DNA of 64,000 bases from JADLCB01 sp964398315 (GCA_964398315.1 CAYNMV010000008.1:37025-101024); one strand, 5' to 3'. Counted from the first letter of the stretch, positions 17,482 to 26,334 are shown. Translations and numbers: made by a program. Notes: a model not told the origin generated them from the letters alone.

Positions 17482-19319
17482 CGCATCACCTCCCCGCGCT
17501 CGGCGGTGGTAAGAACGGTTTGAACAAATGAATTGATCGAGACATACCCGGCCAGGAAGCGCTCCAGCACTGAGGCCAGGGCGAACGCTTCGCCGGGCTC
17601 GAAGGCCGAGTCATCCATCGCCAGCGTCAGTTCCAGACCGCGGGCGAAGACCACCGGGCCGGGTGAAGGAATGCGGCGATGCAGCGGCCGTGCACTGATC
17701 GAGCGCAGGCCATCGATCTGCCGCCCATGGCCGCGCCGCCCATCGATATAGAGCCGCAGCATCTCGCGCAATGCCTTGGCCCCGCTCTGCTGGTCAGTGT
17801 TGATCAACGAGAGGTAGTTGAGTGCCAAATGGCTGATCAGCCGCCAGAAAGTATCCCCCTCACGCGGGGCAGGAACAGGTGGCGTAGGGCCATGAATGCA
17901 ACGCAGTGACTCCAACGGAGCCCCGTTGTCGCACGTGAAGTCACTGGCGCCCCCGGCACTGCGCAACGGCATCAGCAGCGGCAGATCACGATTGGTGCAC
18001 CACGCCCGCACGGCAAGTTGCCGAATACCCTGATGAAAGGGCGCATGAGCCGCATCCACAAGGCTGATCAGGAGATCGCTGCCCGCATAGTTCGATCGGC
18101 TGGCGCCGCCACGCTCCCTGCCCCTGGGGGCAGTGTGAACGCGGTGCGTGGCAAAGTACGCCTCATCCCCGCTGCGTCCATCATCGGTATCGGCTGCCTC
18201 GTAGAACGGGCGGAAGCGCTGGGCCATATCCGAAGAGGTGCCGTAGCCGATGACCGACTCCACCTGGTGCACCTCAAAATCATTTGCCCGCGTGCGGTCC
18301 ACGATGACCGGGTACTCAGGATAGCGCTGGGTAACGGGAATGCGGTCGCAGTCGCGCGGGAAGAGGTTCACCGCCGGGGCGCAGAACAGCGCTACATCTT
18401 CCGTGCGGACCGCGCCGGCCAATACATGGTCCGGCTCCGTAGTGGGAAAGATCAGGTCCAGCTCCTGCGCCTGGACCCGCGGTGTGATCCGCTCCAGGCC
18501 ATGGAGCTCGATGAAGAGCAACCGCTCGGGCATGGCGAAGTACTCGCGCAGGAGGCGATGGCCACTGAATGTGCGTGGATCATTGGGAAACAGGGCATGA
18601 TCAGGCTCATACGCGATCAGACCAAGCCCATCCTGCACGGTTTCGCGCCATCGCGGCCCGCGGGGTCCGGGCTCCTCTACCAGGATCTGCGGACAATGGC
18701 CGGCGAGCTGCTCGAACAGCCGCCAGCGGGTGCCGCTGCCGCACAGGTGCAGCACCAGGGAGGCCAGACGCACCTGGTTCATCTTCATCTCGCCGGTGGT
18801 GCGCAGGCGCAGCCGCAGGGCCGCACGTGCCCGCAGATGGTCGGGCAGGCCAAGCACGCCCAGATCCTGGGTGAAATAGCGCGCTTCGATGATTTCCAGG
18901 GGATAAAGGATGATCGGGTGTGCGGTTCGGTATTCGCAGCGGGTGCCGCTGCGCCCCACCGGAACACTGCGCAGCACGCTGTCGCGTGGGATCTCAAACC
19001 CGCTGGCCAGGCTCGGATCACCGGGGCGGGGGTTGAACTGCACAATCGCCATCGAGGGCGTGGGGGCCAGATACTGCGGATAGATGCTTTCGAGCAGGGC
19101 TTGCGTGAAGCGCGGGAACTCGGCATCCATCTTCAGGTGGATGCGCGCCGTAAGGAAGGCGAACCCCTCGAGCAAACGCTCGACATAGGGGTCTGCCACC
19201 TCGAGATTGTCGGGCGCCAGCCAGGCGGCGACCCGGGGATTCGCCTCGGCAAACTCCGCGGCCGTCTCACGGATATACCGCAGCTCGTCGTTGTAATACT
19301 CCAGCAACCGACGATCCAT
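17445..19319 (-). CDS. tssF: TssF (ImpG/VasA) baseplate protein
   Basis: 624-residue TssF, core of the T6SS baseplate wedge with TssG and TssE. The N-terminus MDRRLLEYYNDELRYIRETA is the family signature, followed by EFAEANPRVAAWL and DPYVERLLEGFAFLTARIHL. Length agrees with the family (about 590-630). The start at ATG 19319 has AGGAC just upstream. The gene lies between tssE (157-base spacer, nothing recognised there) and tssG, with which it overlaps. No anomalies are seen. Confidence 0.96.
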   Translation of the reverse strand: MDRRLLEYYNDELRYIRETAAEFAEANPRVAAWLAPDNLEVADPYVERLLEGFAFLTARIHLKMDAEFPRFTQALLESIYPQYLAPTPSMAIVQFNPRPGDPSLASGFEIPRDSVLRSVPVGRSGTRCEYRTAHPIILYPLEIIEARYFTQDLGVLGLPDHLRARAALRLRLRTTGEMKMNQVRLASLVLHLCGSGTRWRLFEQLAGHCPQILVEEPGPRGPRWRETVQDGLGLIAYEPDHALFPNDPRTFSGHRLLREYFAMPERLLFIELHGLERITPRVQAQELDLIFPTTEPDHVLAGAVRTEDVALFCAPAVNLFPRDCDRIPVTQRYPEYPVIVDRTRANDFEVHQVESVIGYGTSSDMAQRFRPFYEAADTDDGRSGDEAYFATHRVHTAPRGRERGGASRSNYAGSDLLISLVDAAHAPFHQGIRQLAVRAWCTNRDLPLLMPLRSAGGASDFTCDNGAPLESLRCIHGPTPPVPAPREGDTFWRLISHLALNYLSLINTDQQSGAKALREMLRLYIDGRRGHGRQIDGLRSISARPLHRRIPSPGPVVFARGLELTLAMDDSAFEPGEAFALASVLERFLAGYVSINSFVQTVLTTAERGEVMRWPARSGTRHIL

Positions 19320-19476
19320 GTCCTAACCGTCCTCACTTGCGTTGGTTGATCCGGGGTGATGGGGATCAGGGGAGGGGTCTTTCGAATCCTGCGCCAAGCG
19401 GCCTGCATCAAGCGCTTTCCAGCGCGCTGCGTACGCCGTGCATGGCGTCATCACCCTGCCATCCTTCCATGTGTTC

Positions 19477-19980
19477 TCAGCGATCTCTCACCTCCCATGT
19501 GCCGCTATGCGTATCCAGCGTCGTAGTCAGTCGCAGGGCTTCTGGTGCGGGCAGTGACCAGAGATCTCCTTCAATCAGCAGCTCGACCACACCAATCGCG
19601 CTGCTGGACTCAACCAGTCGAACCGAGAGCGTGCGCGGCAGGATGCGTGGCTCGTAGCGCTCGATCAGCCGGCGCACCTGGCGCTCCAGCCGCCCGCCGG
19701 TGATGTGGTCCCGGGTCAGGGCGGTCACATCCGGCAGGCCGAAGTTGAGCACCGAGGTGGCAACATGCTCGTATTCGCCTGTCCCGCCTGCCACGGGCGG
19801 TGCGATCGTATTCAGCAGCCAGCGCAGGTCGCGGAGAACGCTCTGGCGGTACTGCTCGGGAGAGACCGCTCCTTCCATCGCCCCGCGCCGCCGTGCCGGC
19901 CGTCCGGCCGATTCATCGGTCAGCCGGTCCAGCAAAAACGGTTTGAGGCGGTCGCGGCTCAAAAAATCGCTGGCCATCAT
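19477..19980 (-). CDS. tssE: TssE gp25-like baseplate protein
   Basis: 167-residue TssE, the gp25/lysozyme-like component of the T6SS baseplate. The family motif SVLRDLRWLLNTIAPP and the later SVLNFGLPDVTALT are clear, and the C-terminus has the beta-rich GTWEVRDR ending. ATG 19980 (or the next codon, also ATG) is favoured by GAGG 5-8 bases upstream; the in-frame start at 20022 adds 14 Arg-rich residues without a ribosome site. It lies between hcp and tssF. Confidence 0.92.
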   Translation of the reverse strand: MMASDFLSRDRLKPFLLDRLTDESAGRPARRRGAMEGAVSPEQYRQSVLRDLRWLLNTIAPPVAGGTGEYEHVATSVLNFGLPDVTALTRDHITGGRLERQVRRLIERYEPRILPRTLSVRLVESSSAIGVVELLIEGDLWSLPAPEALRLTTTLDTHSGTWEVRDR

Positions 19981-20117
19981 CCTGTCCTCATCTCGTCGTG
20001 GCCGACTGCTTCTGCGCTGCACAGATGCCGGACCTTCACGCGCACCGGGTCATGGGCCCTGCCCGATGTATGCGGCATCGGCGATCGCGCAAGGCCGCAC
20101 ACATCGGGATGGCTGGT

Positions 20118-20603
20118 TCAGGCATTCGCCTTGACGTTGAACGTCATCTTGATGCTTCCACCGGCCGACCCATCCTTCTTCAGCGGGACATACTCCTGGG
20201 AGATCTCAGCGAAGCGAATGGCAACCGTTTCCTCGGGCAGCGCGGTGCTGCCGTTGGCCATGCCACTGAGCTGGACGCTGGAGATAATGCAGTCCTTGAG
20301 CTTGATCTCCATAGTCTTGTGGTTCTTCTCGTTCTGCTTGGTGATGACGTGCAGCGTCACGTCCGACACCGCCTTGTTCTGGGCGCAGTACAGCGCCAGA
20401 TTGGGTGATGAGGAGTCAAGCTCCTTGGTGATGACGAACTCACGCACATCCGCCTGTCCAGTGCCGTGCTGCTCACGCCCCTGGGCATTGCCGAACAGGC
20501 GCTGGCTCAGGCCCCAGTTGAAACCGGTCACGTTGATCCACTTGACGTGGTCTTTCTCGGTGACATCACCATCGATACCCTTGATCTGAAGGTATGCTTG
20601 CAT
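20118..20603 (-). CDS. hcp: Hcp/TssD tube protein
   Basis: 161-residue Hcp, which stacks as hexameric rings to form the inner tube and is itself secreted. Recognisable elements: MQAYLQIKGIDGDVTEKDH at the start, ADVREFVITKELDSSSPNLA in the first half, CAQNKAVSDVTLHV and the C-terminal beta strand IKMTFNVKANA. Length is normal (about 160-172). GGGAG lies a few bases before ATG 20603. It follows tssC by 46 bases, and high expression would be expected. Confidence 0.97.
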   Translation of the reverse strand: MQAYLQIKGIDGDVTEKDHVKWINVTGFNWGLSQRLFGNAQGREQHGTGQADVREFVITKELDSSSPNLALYCAQNKAVSDVTLHVITKQNEKNHKTMEIKLKDCIISSVQLSGMANGSTALPEETVAIRFAEISQEYVPLKKDGSAGGSIKMTFNVKANA

Positions 20604-20649
20604 GACTGGATGCTCCCCAAAAAGGATGAACGTTCATGCCGGCGACTCG

Positions 20650-22170
20650 TCAGCGGGGGCTGGGGTTGGGCAGCCGGCTGACCAACCGCAGGGACACGTC
20701 AATGCGCTCGAGCTGGAAGTGCGGCTGCAGGTGGAAGACTGCCTGGTAGACACCCGGATCATCCGCGCTCTCGATCACCTGAACGCGTGCGGCCGACAGA
20801 GGTTTCTCCGCCAGCAGTGAGGGCGGTGCGTTGTCGGGATTGAGCAGGACGTAATTGCCGATCCAGTCGTTGAGCCATTGCTCGATCTGCGTCCGCGTCA
20901 TCGGGGTGCCGACCTTGAGGTAAACCATCTTCTTGAGGAAGTGGGCGAAGCGCGAGATGGCGAACATGTAGGGCAGCTTGGCAGTCAGTCTCGCGTTCTT
21001 GGTCGCCTCAGGATCGTCATACTCCTTGGGCTCGTGCACGCTCTGCCCGCCGATAAATGCCGCCCAGTTCTCCCCCTTGGCATGGCACAGGGCCATGAAC
21101 CCGAGGTTGGACAGCTGGTAGTCGCGGGCATACGGGATGGCGACCTCGGTCGGGCAGGTCATGTCGATGCCGCCATCATCCGTGGTAAAGGTGTAGCATG
21201 GCAGGTCCTCCACCAGGCCACCCGATTCCACGCCGCGAATCTGAGTGGCAAAGCCATAGAGCGAGAAAGCATTGTTGATGTTCTGCGCCAGCGCATAGCA
21301 GCTGTTGCTCCAGCAGAAGCGGGCCGGGTCGCTGTCACCGACATCCTCCTCAAAGGCGAACTCCTTGACCTGCTCACCCTGCCGGCCATAGGGCAGGCGG
21401 GACAGGAAACGCGGCAGCGTCAGGCCCACGTATTTGGCTTCTTCACTCTTGCGGAATGCGCGCCATGGAGCGTAATCATCGCTGGTGAAGATCATCGACA
21501 GGTCGGGCGGGGTATTGATGTCATGCCAGCTCTCCATCTTCATGATGCCCGGCGCTGCCGAAGCGATGAAGGGGGCGTGGGCATGCATGGCGATCTTTGC
21601 CATGCCCCGCAGCACCTCCAGGTCGGCCGGTGCGTGCGAAAACTCATAATCCCCCACCAGGCAGCCGTATGGCTTGCCATTGAGCGTGCCGAACTCCTGC
21701 TGGTAGATCTTCTTGAACAGCGGGCTCTCATCCCACCGGCCACCGGGATAGGCCTTGAAGACCTTGCGGATCTCTTCCTTGCTGATGTTGAGCACGCGAA
21801 TCTGCAGGTCGGTGCTGAGATCGCTGTTCATGACCAGCCGGTGCAGACCGCGCCAGGTGCCTTCGAGCTGCTGGAAGCGGGGATGATGCAGGATCTCATT
21901 GACCTGGTCGGTCAGTGCCTGGTCGACCTCGGCGATCATCGCATCCAGCGACTCGATGGCACTGTCACTGATCACACCGGTGTGTTCGGTCGCCCAGGCA
22001 AAGATGGCAGCCACGGCCTGGTGGCCGGATTCAGCGCTGCGTTTACCCCAGATTTTCTCCACGTCCGCTTCGACCTCCTGCGGCAGGGGCTGGTCCTGCA
22101 GGCGCCCCATCAGGTCATGGGCGAACTCCTCTTCCAGCCCAACTGCGGCGGACTTGTTCATCATGGTCAT
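20650..22170 (-). CDS. tssC: TssC (VipB) contractile sheath large subunit
   Basis: 506-residue VipB-family protein, which with TssB forms the contractile sheath. Signature segments include FQQLEGTWRGLHRLV, YGCLVGDYEFSHAPADLEVL, TLPRFLSRLPYG and MFAISRFAHFLKKM. Length is usual (490-510). ATG 22170 has AGGAGC 8 bases upstream. It is next to tssB, as almost always in T6SS clusters. No anomalies are seen. Confidence 0.97.
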   Translation of the reverse strand: MTMMNKSAAVGLEEEFAHDLMGRLQDQPLPQEVEADVEKIWGKRSAESGHQAVAAIFAWATEHTGVISDSAIESLDAMIAEVDQALTDQVNEILHHPRFQQLEGTWRGLHRLVMNSDLSTDLQIRVLNISKEEIRKVFKAYPGGRWDESPLFKKIYQQEFGTLNGKPYGCLVGDYEFSHAPADLEVLRGMAKIAMHAHAPFIASAAPGIMKMESWHDINTPPDLSMIFTSDDYAPWRAFRKSEEAKYVGLTLPRFLSRLPYGRQGEQVKEFAFEEDVGDSDPARFCWSNSCYALAQNINNAFSLYGFATQIRGVESGGLVEDLPCYTFTTDDGGIDMTCPTEVAIPYARDYQLSNLGFMALCHAKGENWAAFIGGQSVHEPKEYDDPEATKNARLTAKLPYMFAISRFAHFLKKMVYLKVGTPMTRTQIEQWLNDWIGNYVLLNPDNAPPSLLAEKPLSAARVQVIESADDPGVYQAVFHLQPHFQLERIDVSLRLVSRLPNPSPR

Positions 22171-22238
22171 GGTGATTGCTCCTGTAGGACGGTACTGACG
22201 GGATCACGGTTTCCGTTCATCAGGCTCAATGAAAGGCA

Positions 22239-22760
22239 TCAGGCATCCGCGCGCGTGGCTGCGAGACTGGCGGCGACCTTCCTGGTGTTCTCATCGCTCC
22301 TCAGTCGCTCCAGCAGCGAAACGACCGCCTTCTCCCGGTCCTCGTACCCTGAGCACTGGCTCTTCATCTCCGCCAGCTTCTTGCGTACGTACAGCAGCCG
22401 CGCCAGCGAGGGGACCTTTCGGGCCACGTTGGCCGGGGCGAAGTCATCCAAAGAGGAAAAATGAAGCGTAACCGGCATCTGCTGATCCCCCTGGCCGGCC
22501 AGCTTATTGTCGACCATCAGGTCAAGCCGCGGCGCGATGGCTTCCATGCGCTTGTCGAAGTTCTGCTGGTTGATGTCGACAAACTCACGCTGGCTGACCG
22601 GGGGCAGATCCTTGGCCGCATCGCCGCTCAGCTCGGCCATCACGCCCATGACGAACGGCACCTTGACTTTCACCCGACCGTTGAGCGTCTCCACTTCCGC
22701 CTGAATGTTGACGCGATCAGTGGTGTTCTTGGTCCCGTGTTTCTTCTTGCCAAGGCTCAT
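22239..22760 (-). CDS. tssB: TssB (VipA) contractile sheath small subunit
   Basis: 173-residue VipA-family protein, the smaller sheath subunit; ClpV recognises TssC in the contracted TssB/C sheath. Recognisable segments are RVNIQAEVETLNGRVKVKVP, FVMGVMAELSG, REFVDINQQNFDKRMEAIAP and HFSSLDDFAPANVARKVPSL. GGAGAG lies about 6 bases before ATG 22760. The 95 bases between it and tssA are conspicuously AT-rich and could carry a secondary promoter, but no strong -35/-10 pair stands out. Confidence 0.97.
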   Translation of the reverse strand: MSLGKKKHGTKNTTDRVNIQAEVETLNGRVKVKVPFVMGVMAELSGDAAKDLPPVSQREFVDINQQNFDKRMEAIAPRLDLMVDNKLAGQGDQQMPVTLHFSSLDDFAPANVARKVPSLARLLYVRKKLAEMKSQCSGYEDREKAVVSLLERLRSDENTRKVAASLAATRADA

Positions 22761-22855
22761 AGGGGGCTCTCCGAATGCGTGTAACTAATTTCTATATCTA
22801 TTGTTGCAGATAAAATCAGATCAGGCCGCAACAGGTCGCACTGTGCCTGTTTCAC

Positions 22856-23896
22856 TTAGTCCGATTCCTCCTCTTCGGTGATGCCGGCAACCAGGCGCAC
22901 CTCGCTCAAGCCGCCCTTGCCCAGCTCTTCCACACATTGCAGGAAACTCTTGCCCATTAGACGCTTGCCGCGTTCGAGCAGGAGCGGAACGGGGCTGGAG
23001 GGCTCGGTCCGTTGCAGGAAGCGAATCACCTTCTCCAGCACTGCGATCGCCTGCTCACGACTGCTGAGCTCGCCTGCGGGTATGGCCGGCCCGGCAGCCT
23101 GTGCGTTGTGTGGATCAGGGTGGGCCATGCCGTTGCCGGCCGATGCCATATCGGCGGACTCGGCCGAGCCAATCTGGGTCAGCAATTTGACCGCGGAGCT
23201 GAGATAGCCGCGCAGGCTGACCAGCCGCAGCGGCGCAGCGCCGGCCTGCTGCTGTAGACGGGCTGAAATCTGATCAATGAGTTCCAGCGCGCGGGCCGTG
23301 GCGTCGAGTGGCTCGTTGGCCGCCTGGGGTGACTGCTGGCGCAGCTCGACAAATCGACGTTGCAGGTCGGCGGGATCGGGGCGAGTGGCTCCCTCCGGCA
23401 CGGGCAGCGCGCCCAGTGCCATGAGCACATCACGCAGCCGCACCGGCTGTTCATTGGCATCTTTGAACAGGGTGGCATCCCGCACGATGGGCAGGACGCG
23501 CGGCGAACCAAACTCATCCAGGGCGTGAACGCGCTGGCGGAAAGGTTCATCTTCGGGCTCTGGTGGTGGATGCAGCTCATCCCAGTGATCGGACAGCAGC
23601 GCTGCGATCCCGGCCAGCCCCTCGCTCAAGCCGGTTGGCCCCTCGAGGCGCGTACGGACGATCGTTGCGTAAACAGCCACCCACAGGCTGGGCGCCCGCC
23701 GCAACAGCGCAGTCGCACGGCGGTCCAGATCGCGCCAGGAATCCCCATCATCAGCTTCGCCCAGGAGGGCAGTGTGACTGGCCAGACGGTCTTCGATGAG
23801 CTGGATGAACTCGAGGTAGTCAGCATCCTCGCTCAGCGCATCGCTGATTCCCTGAGGGCCCATCTGCCCACTGCCTGCAAGGATCACCCGAGACAT
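22856..23896 (-). CDS. tssA: TssA (ImpA) T6SS cap/assembly protein
   Basis: 346-residue ImpA-domain protein, which primes baseplate and sheath assembly. The N-terminal ImpA_N region shows DSWRDLDRRATALLRRAPSL, LEGPTGLSEGLAGIAALLSD and HWDELHPPPEPEDE, the last being the classic W-D-x-L-x-P motif. The C-terminal part (SSREQAIAVLEKVIRFLQR, RTEPSSPVPLLLERGKRL) is also typical. It is the first gene of the T6SS run. AGGTGAG precedes ATG 23896, and a promoter candidate lies about 210 bases upstream. Confidence 0.94.
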   Translation of the reverse strand: MSRVILAGSGQMGPQGISDALSEDADYLEFIQLIEDRLASHTALLGEADDGDSWRDLDRRATALLRRAPSLWVAVYATIVRTRLEGPTGLSEGLAGIAALLSDHWDELHPPPEPEDEPFRQRVHALDEFGSPRVLPIVRDATLFKDANEQPVRLRDVLMALGALPVPEGATRPDPADLQRRFVELRQQSPQAANEPLDATARALELIDQISARLQQQAGAAPLRLVSLRGYLSSAVKLLTQIGSAESADMASAGNGMAHPDPHNAQAAGPAIPAGELSSREQAIAVLEKVIRFLQRTEPSSPVPLLLERGKRLMGKSFLQCVEELGKGGLSEVRLVAGITEEEESD

Positions 23897-24105
23897 GGCT
23901 CACCTGCGGTAGTCGTCCCTAAGGCACAACTCCAGCACTGGCCAGTGGTTGCGCCTTTCGTCCGTCAGATTAAGCGATCCGTCGCAGCTCGTCAGCAAAA
24001 GAACAAATGCGAGCTGTTTACAGTGAAATGGCAGCCGCCATCCGTGGTGGCCCACTCTCCGACTATGCTGCAATCCATGATGTTTCCCCTCGGAGAGCGG
24101 TGCAC

Positions 24106-24134
24106 AAAATATGACTTGCCAGGTGACCTGTCAA
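24106..24134 (-). promoter_or_regulatory. Sigma-70-like promoter candidate for the T6SS operon
   Basis: On the minus strand TTGACA (24134-24129) is followed after 17 bases by TATTTT (24111-24106). This is the best promoter match in the roughly 600-base region between tssA and the tRNA, which otherwise holds no convincing gene. It would give a leader of about 200 bases before tssA. Inside that leader a 28-codon frame (24078-23992, minus) has an AGGGG ribosome-site-like element 8 bases before its ATG. Whether it is translated is unknown. Confidence 0.5.
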
Positions 24135-24467
24135 AGCAAAAATCGCAATGTTCTACAAAGATGAGCTCCCTTCGAACGGCCAGAACCGGCACGAAGACCT
24201 TGCAGTCTCACTCGCTACAACACAGGGAGGCAAACATCCTGGGCGCGGTGTTCTCCTGCTGACCCTCCGCCCTTTCGTCGCGGCGTATCATCGCGCCTCT
24301 GAGCCTTCTGTCATGCGTTGAACCGCCGTCTCAATGGCACCCGCAGATCGAAGCAATGAAACGCCGTGCATCAGACATGATCAGCGCCGCAGCCCAGTAC
24401 GGAGCCGCCGCGATTCACCCCCTCAGGTGCTGTTAACCCTTTGGATTCACCCCTTTTACAAATACAT

Positions 24468-24492
24468 GCGGCCGACGAACATCGTCGGCCGC
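24468..24492 (-). terminator. Hairpin terminator behind tRNA-Leu
   Basis: A perfect 11-base stem (GCGGCCGACGA with TCGTCGGCCGC) closes a 3-base loop and starts 5 bases after the tRNA 3' end on the minus strand. The following bases (ATGTATTTGT) are only moderately T-rich. Position and stability make it the likely end of the tRNA transcript. Confidence 0.65.
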
Positions 24493-24497
24493 TTCAA

Positions 24498-24581
24498 TGC
24501 CCAGGACAGGACTTGAACCTGCACCCCATTTCTGGGACTACCACCTCAAAGTAGCGCGTCTGCCAATTCCGCCACCTGGGC
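24498..24581 (-). tRNA. tRNA-Leu (anticodon GAG)
   Basis: 84-base class II tRNA. The acceptor stem is GCCCAGG with CCTGGGC, with discriminator A. The D-arm contains GGCGGAATTGGCAGACGC, a leucine-tRNA hallmark. The anticodon stem CTACT/GGTAG closes the loop TTGAGGT, giving anticodon GAG (codons CUC and CUU). A long variable arm follows, and the T-arm has GGTTCAAGTCC. The 3' CCA is not encoded. A promoter and a hairpin terminator flank it, so it is a single-gene unit. Confidence 0.95.
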
Positions 24582-24593
24582 TCGTGGGGTGGC

Positions 24594-24621
24594 ATTATAT
24601 GAGAGTGATACGATCTGTCGA
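24594..24621 (-). promoter_or_regulatory. Promoter of tRNA-Leu
   Basis: On the minus strand TCGACA (24621-24616) and a perfect TATAAT (24599-24594) are separated by 16 bases. The -10 ends 13 bases before the tRNA 5' end, the expected distance for a tRNA promoter. Confidence 0.65.
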
Positions 24622-24768
24622 GGGGCAGGTTTGGCCCGGGGTGAGCGTCATCGTCAAAGCCATCCGGAGGCCTGGCACGCCGCGCCTGGCGGCTTCCTGC
24701 CGTCCATCCCGCCCGGCGGCGTGAAGATATCCGGCAAGTGAAGATGTCCTATAAACTTAAAGTCCCGA

Positions 24769-24782
24769 CGGCCTGAAGGCCG
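24769..24782. promoter_or_regulatory. Short palindrome upstream of the parA-like gene
   Basis: CGGCCT and AGGCCG form a perfect 6-base inverted repeat around GA, about 100 bases before the ParA start. A TATAAA hexamer at 24750-24755 could be a -10 element, although no good -35 accompanies it. The palindrome could be an operator; this is weak evidence. Otherwise the 300 bases from the tRNA promoter to the ParA start show nothing recognisable. Confidence 0.25.
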
Positions 24783-24881
24783 ATTATCAGCGCTGGGAAG
24801 TGGGTTCTGGGGCAACAGGACCGCCACCATCTCACCCTGGGCGGCCTGGCCCCCGTCAAATGCTGCCAAGGAAGGCAAGCC

Positions 24882-26249
24882 ATGCGCACCGTCGCCATCA
24901 TCAATCAGAAGGGTGGTTGTGGGAAAACCACGACCAGTATCAATCTTTCCGCCTGCATGGCCCGCCTGGGTCAGAAGACCTTGCTGGTCGATCTCGATCC
25001 GCAGGGACACTGCGGCGTCGGCCTGGCCGTGCCCGAGGACCAGATCGAGCGCACCATCATGGATGCCCTCATCGAGGAAACCGACGGCAAGCGCGCCGGC
25101 ATCAAGGAAATCGTCTGGCAGATCGCCAGCGACTTTGACCTGGCCCCTTCCAACATCCGCCTGGCGGCCTTCGAGCAGCTTTTTGCCGGCCGGGACGGCC
25201 GTGAGGATCGCCTGCGCAATGCCCTGGAGCCGGTCAAGGACAGCTACCAGTGGTGCATCATCGACTGCCCGCCCAGTGTCGGCCTGCTGACCTTCAACGC
25301 GCTGCGTGCCTGCGATGAGGTGATCGTGCCGGTCGAAACCGGCTTTTTCAGCCTGCATGGCCTGACCAAGATGATGGAGACGCTCGAGTTGATGACCGAG
25401 CGTTGCGATAAGCAGATCCAGGTGCGCGTCCTTCCCACGCTCTATGACACCCGCACCAAACTGGCGCGCGAAGTGCTCAGCGAGCTGCGCAGCAAGTTCC
25501 GCGAGTACCTGATGGACAGCACGGTCAACTTCAACACCAAATTGAAGGAAGCCGCCAGCTTCGGCCAGCCCATCACCGAGTACGATCCCGGCTCGCGCGG
25601 ATACAAGGACTTCCTGAACCTGGCCCGCGAGCTGATGGGCCATCGCCCGGTGGACATCGAGCCACAGCCAACCGAGAAGCTGTCGCGCCCGGCCGAGCTG
25701 GTGCAGCGTGCCCGCCAGTTGGCCCAGCTCACCAATTACCAGCTTGGGCGCAACACCGTTACCTTGAATACCCCGGCCAAGAGCGAACGGCCCGCCAGCA
25801 CCCCGGCCGAGCCTGCCAACGGCAGCCACCGTGGCCGGCTGAACTTCGACAGTGCCGAAGCGGTCAACACGCTTGGCGCCTTCGCCGGGTCGACCACTGG
25901 CGTGGCTACAGCGCCCGCGGCCCCCGCCGCCGCTCCGGCCCGCCAGACCACCGAGCAGAAGATCGAAGCATTCTACGGCGTCAAGCAGGTGGGCGCTGAG
26001 GTGATCTTCTCAGCCCACTTCGAGCAGGCCCGCAAGGTGCTGATCGCCGGCGACTTCAACGACTGGTCCCCCACCAGCACCCCCATGCAGCCGGCGGGGC
26101 GCGGCCAGTGGCGCATGGCCCTGCCGCTCGGGCCCGGACGCTACCGCTACCGCCTGGTGGTCGATGGCAAGTGGGTCACCGACCCGCATAACCAGTATGT
26201 GGAAACCAATGAGTTCGGGGAACTGAACAACATCATCGAGGTTGGCTGA
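24882..26249 (+). CDS. ParA-family ATPase fused to a glycogen-binding (CBM48-like) domain
   Basis: 455 residues. The N-terminal ParA/Soj domain (about 1-255) has the deviant Walker A KGGCGKTT at residues 10-17, LLVDLDPQGH (Walker A') and WCIIDCPPSVGLLTFNALRA (Walker B region). A Pro/Ala-rich linker follows (about 280-365). The last 80 residues form an E-set/CBM48-like domain: VLIAGDFNDWSPTSTPM, GQWRMALPLGPGRYRYRLVV and DGKWVTDPHNQYVETN. The tryptophans, the D-G-K-W lysine and the D-P-x-N are residues that contact glucan in AMPK-beta and branching-enzyme domains. The start has AAGGAAGG 7 bases upstream. No parB follows. ParA proteins position cargo on the nucleoid, so the fused domain suggests glucan-linked cargo; this is inference. 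Confidence 0.9.
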   Translation: MRTVAIINQKGGCGKTTTSINLSACMARLGQKTLLVDLDPQGHCGVGLAVPEDQIERTIMDALIEETDGKRAGIKEIVWQIASDFDLAPSNIRLAAFEQLFAGRDGREDRLRNALEPVKDSYQWCIIDCPPSVGLLTFNALRACDEVIVPVETGFFSLHGLTKMMETLELMTERCDKQIQVRVLPTLYDTRTKLAREVLSELRSKFREYLMDSTVNFNTKLKEAASFGQPITEYDPGSRGYKDFLNLARELMGHRPVDIEPQPTEKLSRPAELVQRARQLAQLTNYQLGRNTVTLNTPAKSERPASTPAEPANGSHRGRLNFDSAEAVNTLGAFAGSTTGVATAPAAPAAAPARQTTEQKIEAFYGVKQVGAEVIFSAHFEQARKVLIAGDFNDWSPTSTPMQPAGRGQWRMALPLGPGRYRYRLVVDGKWVTDPHNQYVETNEFGELNNIIEVG

Positions 26250-26259
26250 GTGGTGGACT

Positions 26260-26334
26260 GGCGATTTGCAATTCGCACTTGCAGATCGGCCGCAGGACTC
26301 GCCCTCAATCGCAAACTGCGAATCGGAAATCGCC
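26260..26334. repeat. Long imperfect hairpin between the ParA fusion gene and its partner
   Basis: Two 27-base arms (26260-26286 and 26308-26334) are inverted copies matching at 21 of 27 positions, joined by a 21-base loop. The right arm ends one base before the ATG of the next gene. The structure could restrain translation of the downstream gene or be a remnant of a palindromic repeat element. There is no T-tract, so it is not an ordinary terminator. Confidence 0.6.

Noticed and set aside
18018..19349. 443-codon plus-strand frame
   Set aside because: Shadow of tssF on the minus strand.
20878..22464. 528-codon plus-strand frame
   Set aside because: It is antisense to tssC and tssB, which are unmistakable.
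24334..24516. 60-codon frame next to the tRNA
   Set aside because: It overlaps the tRNA and its terminator, has no ribosome site and no protein-like composition.
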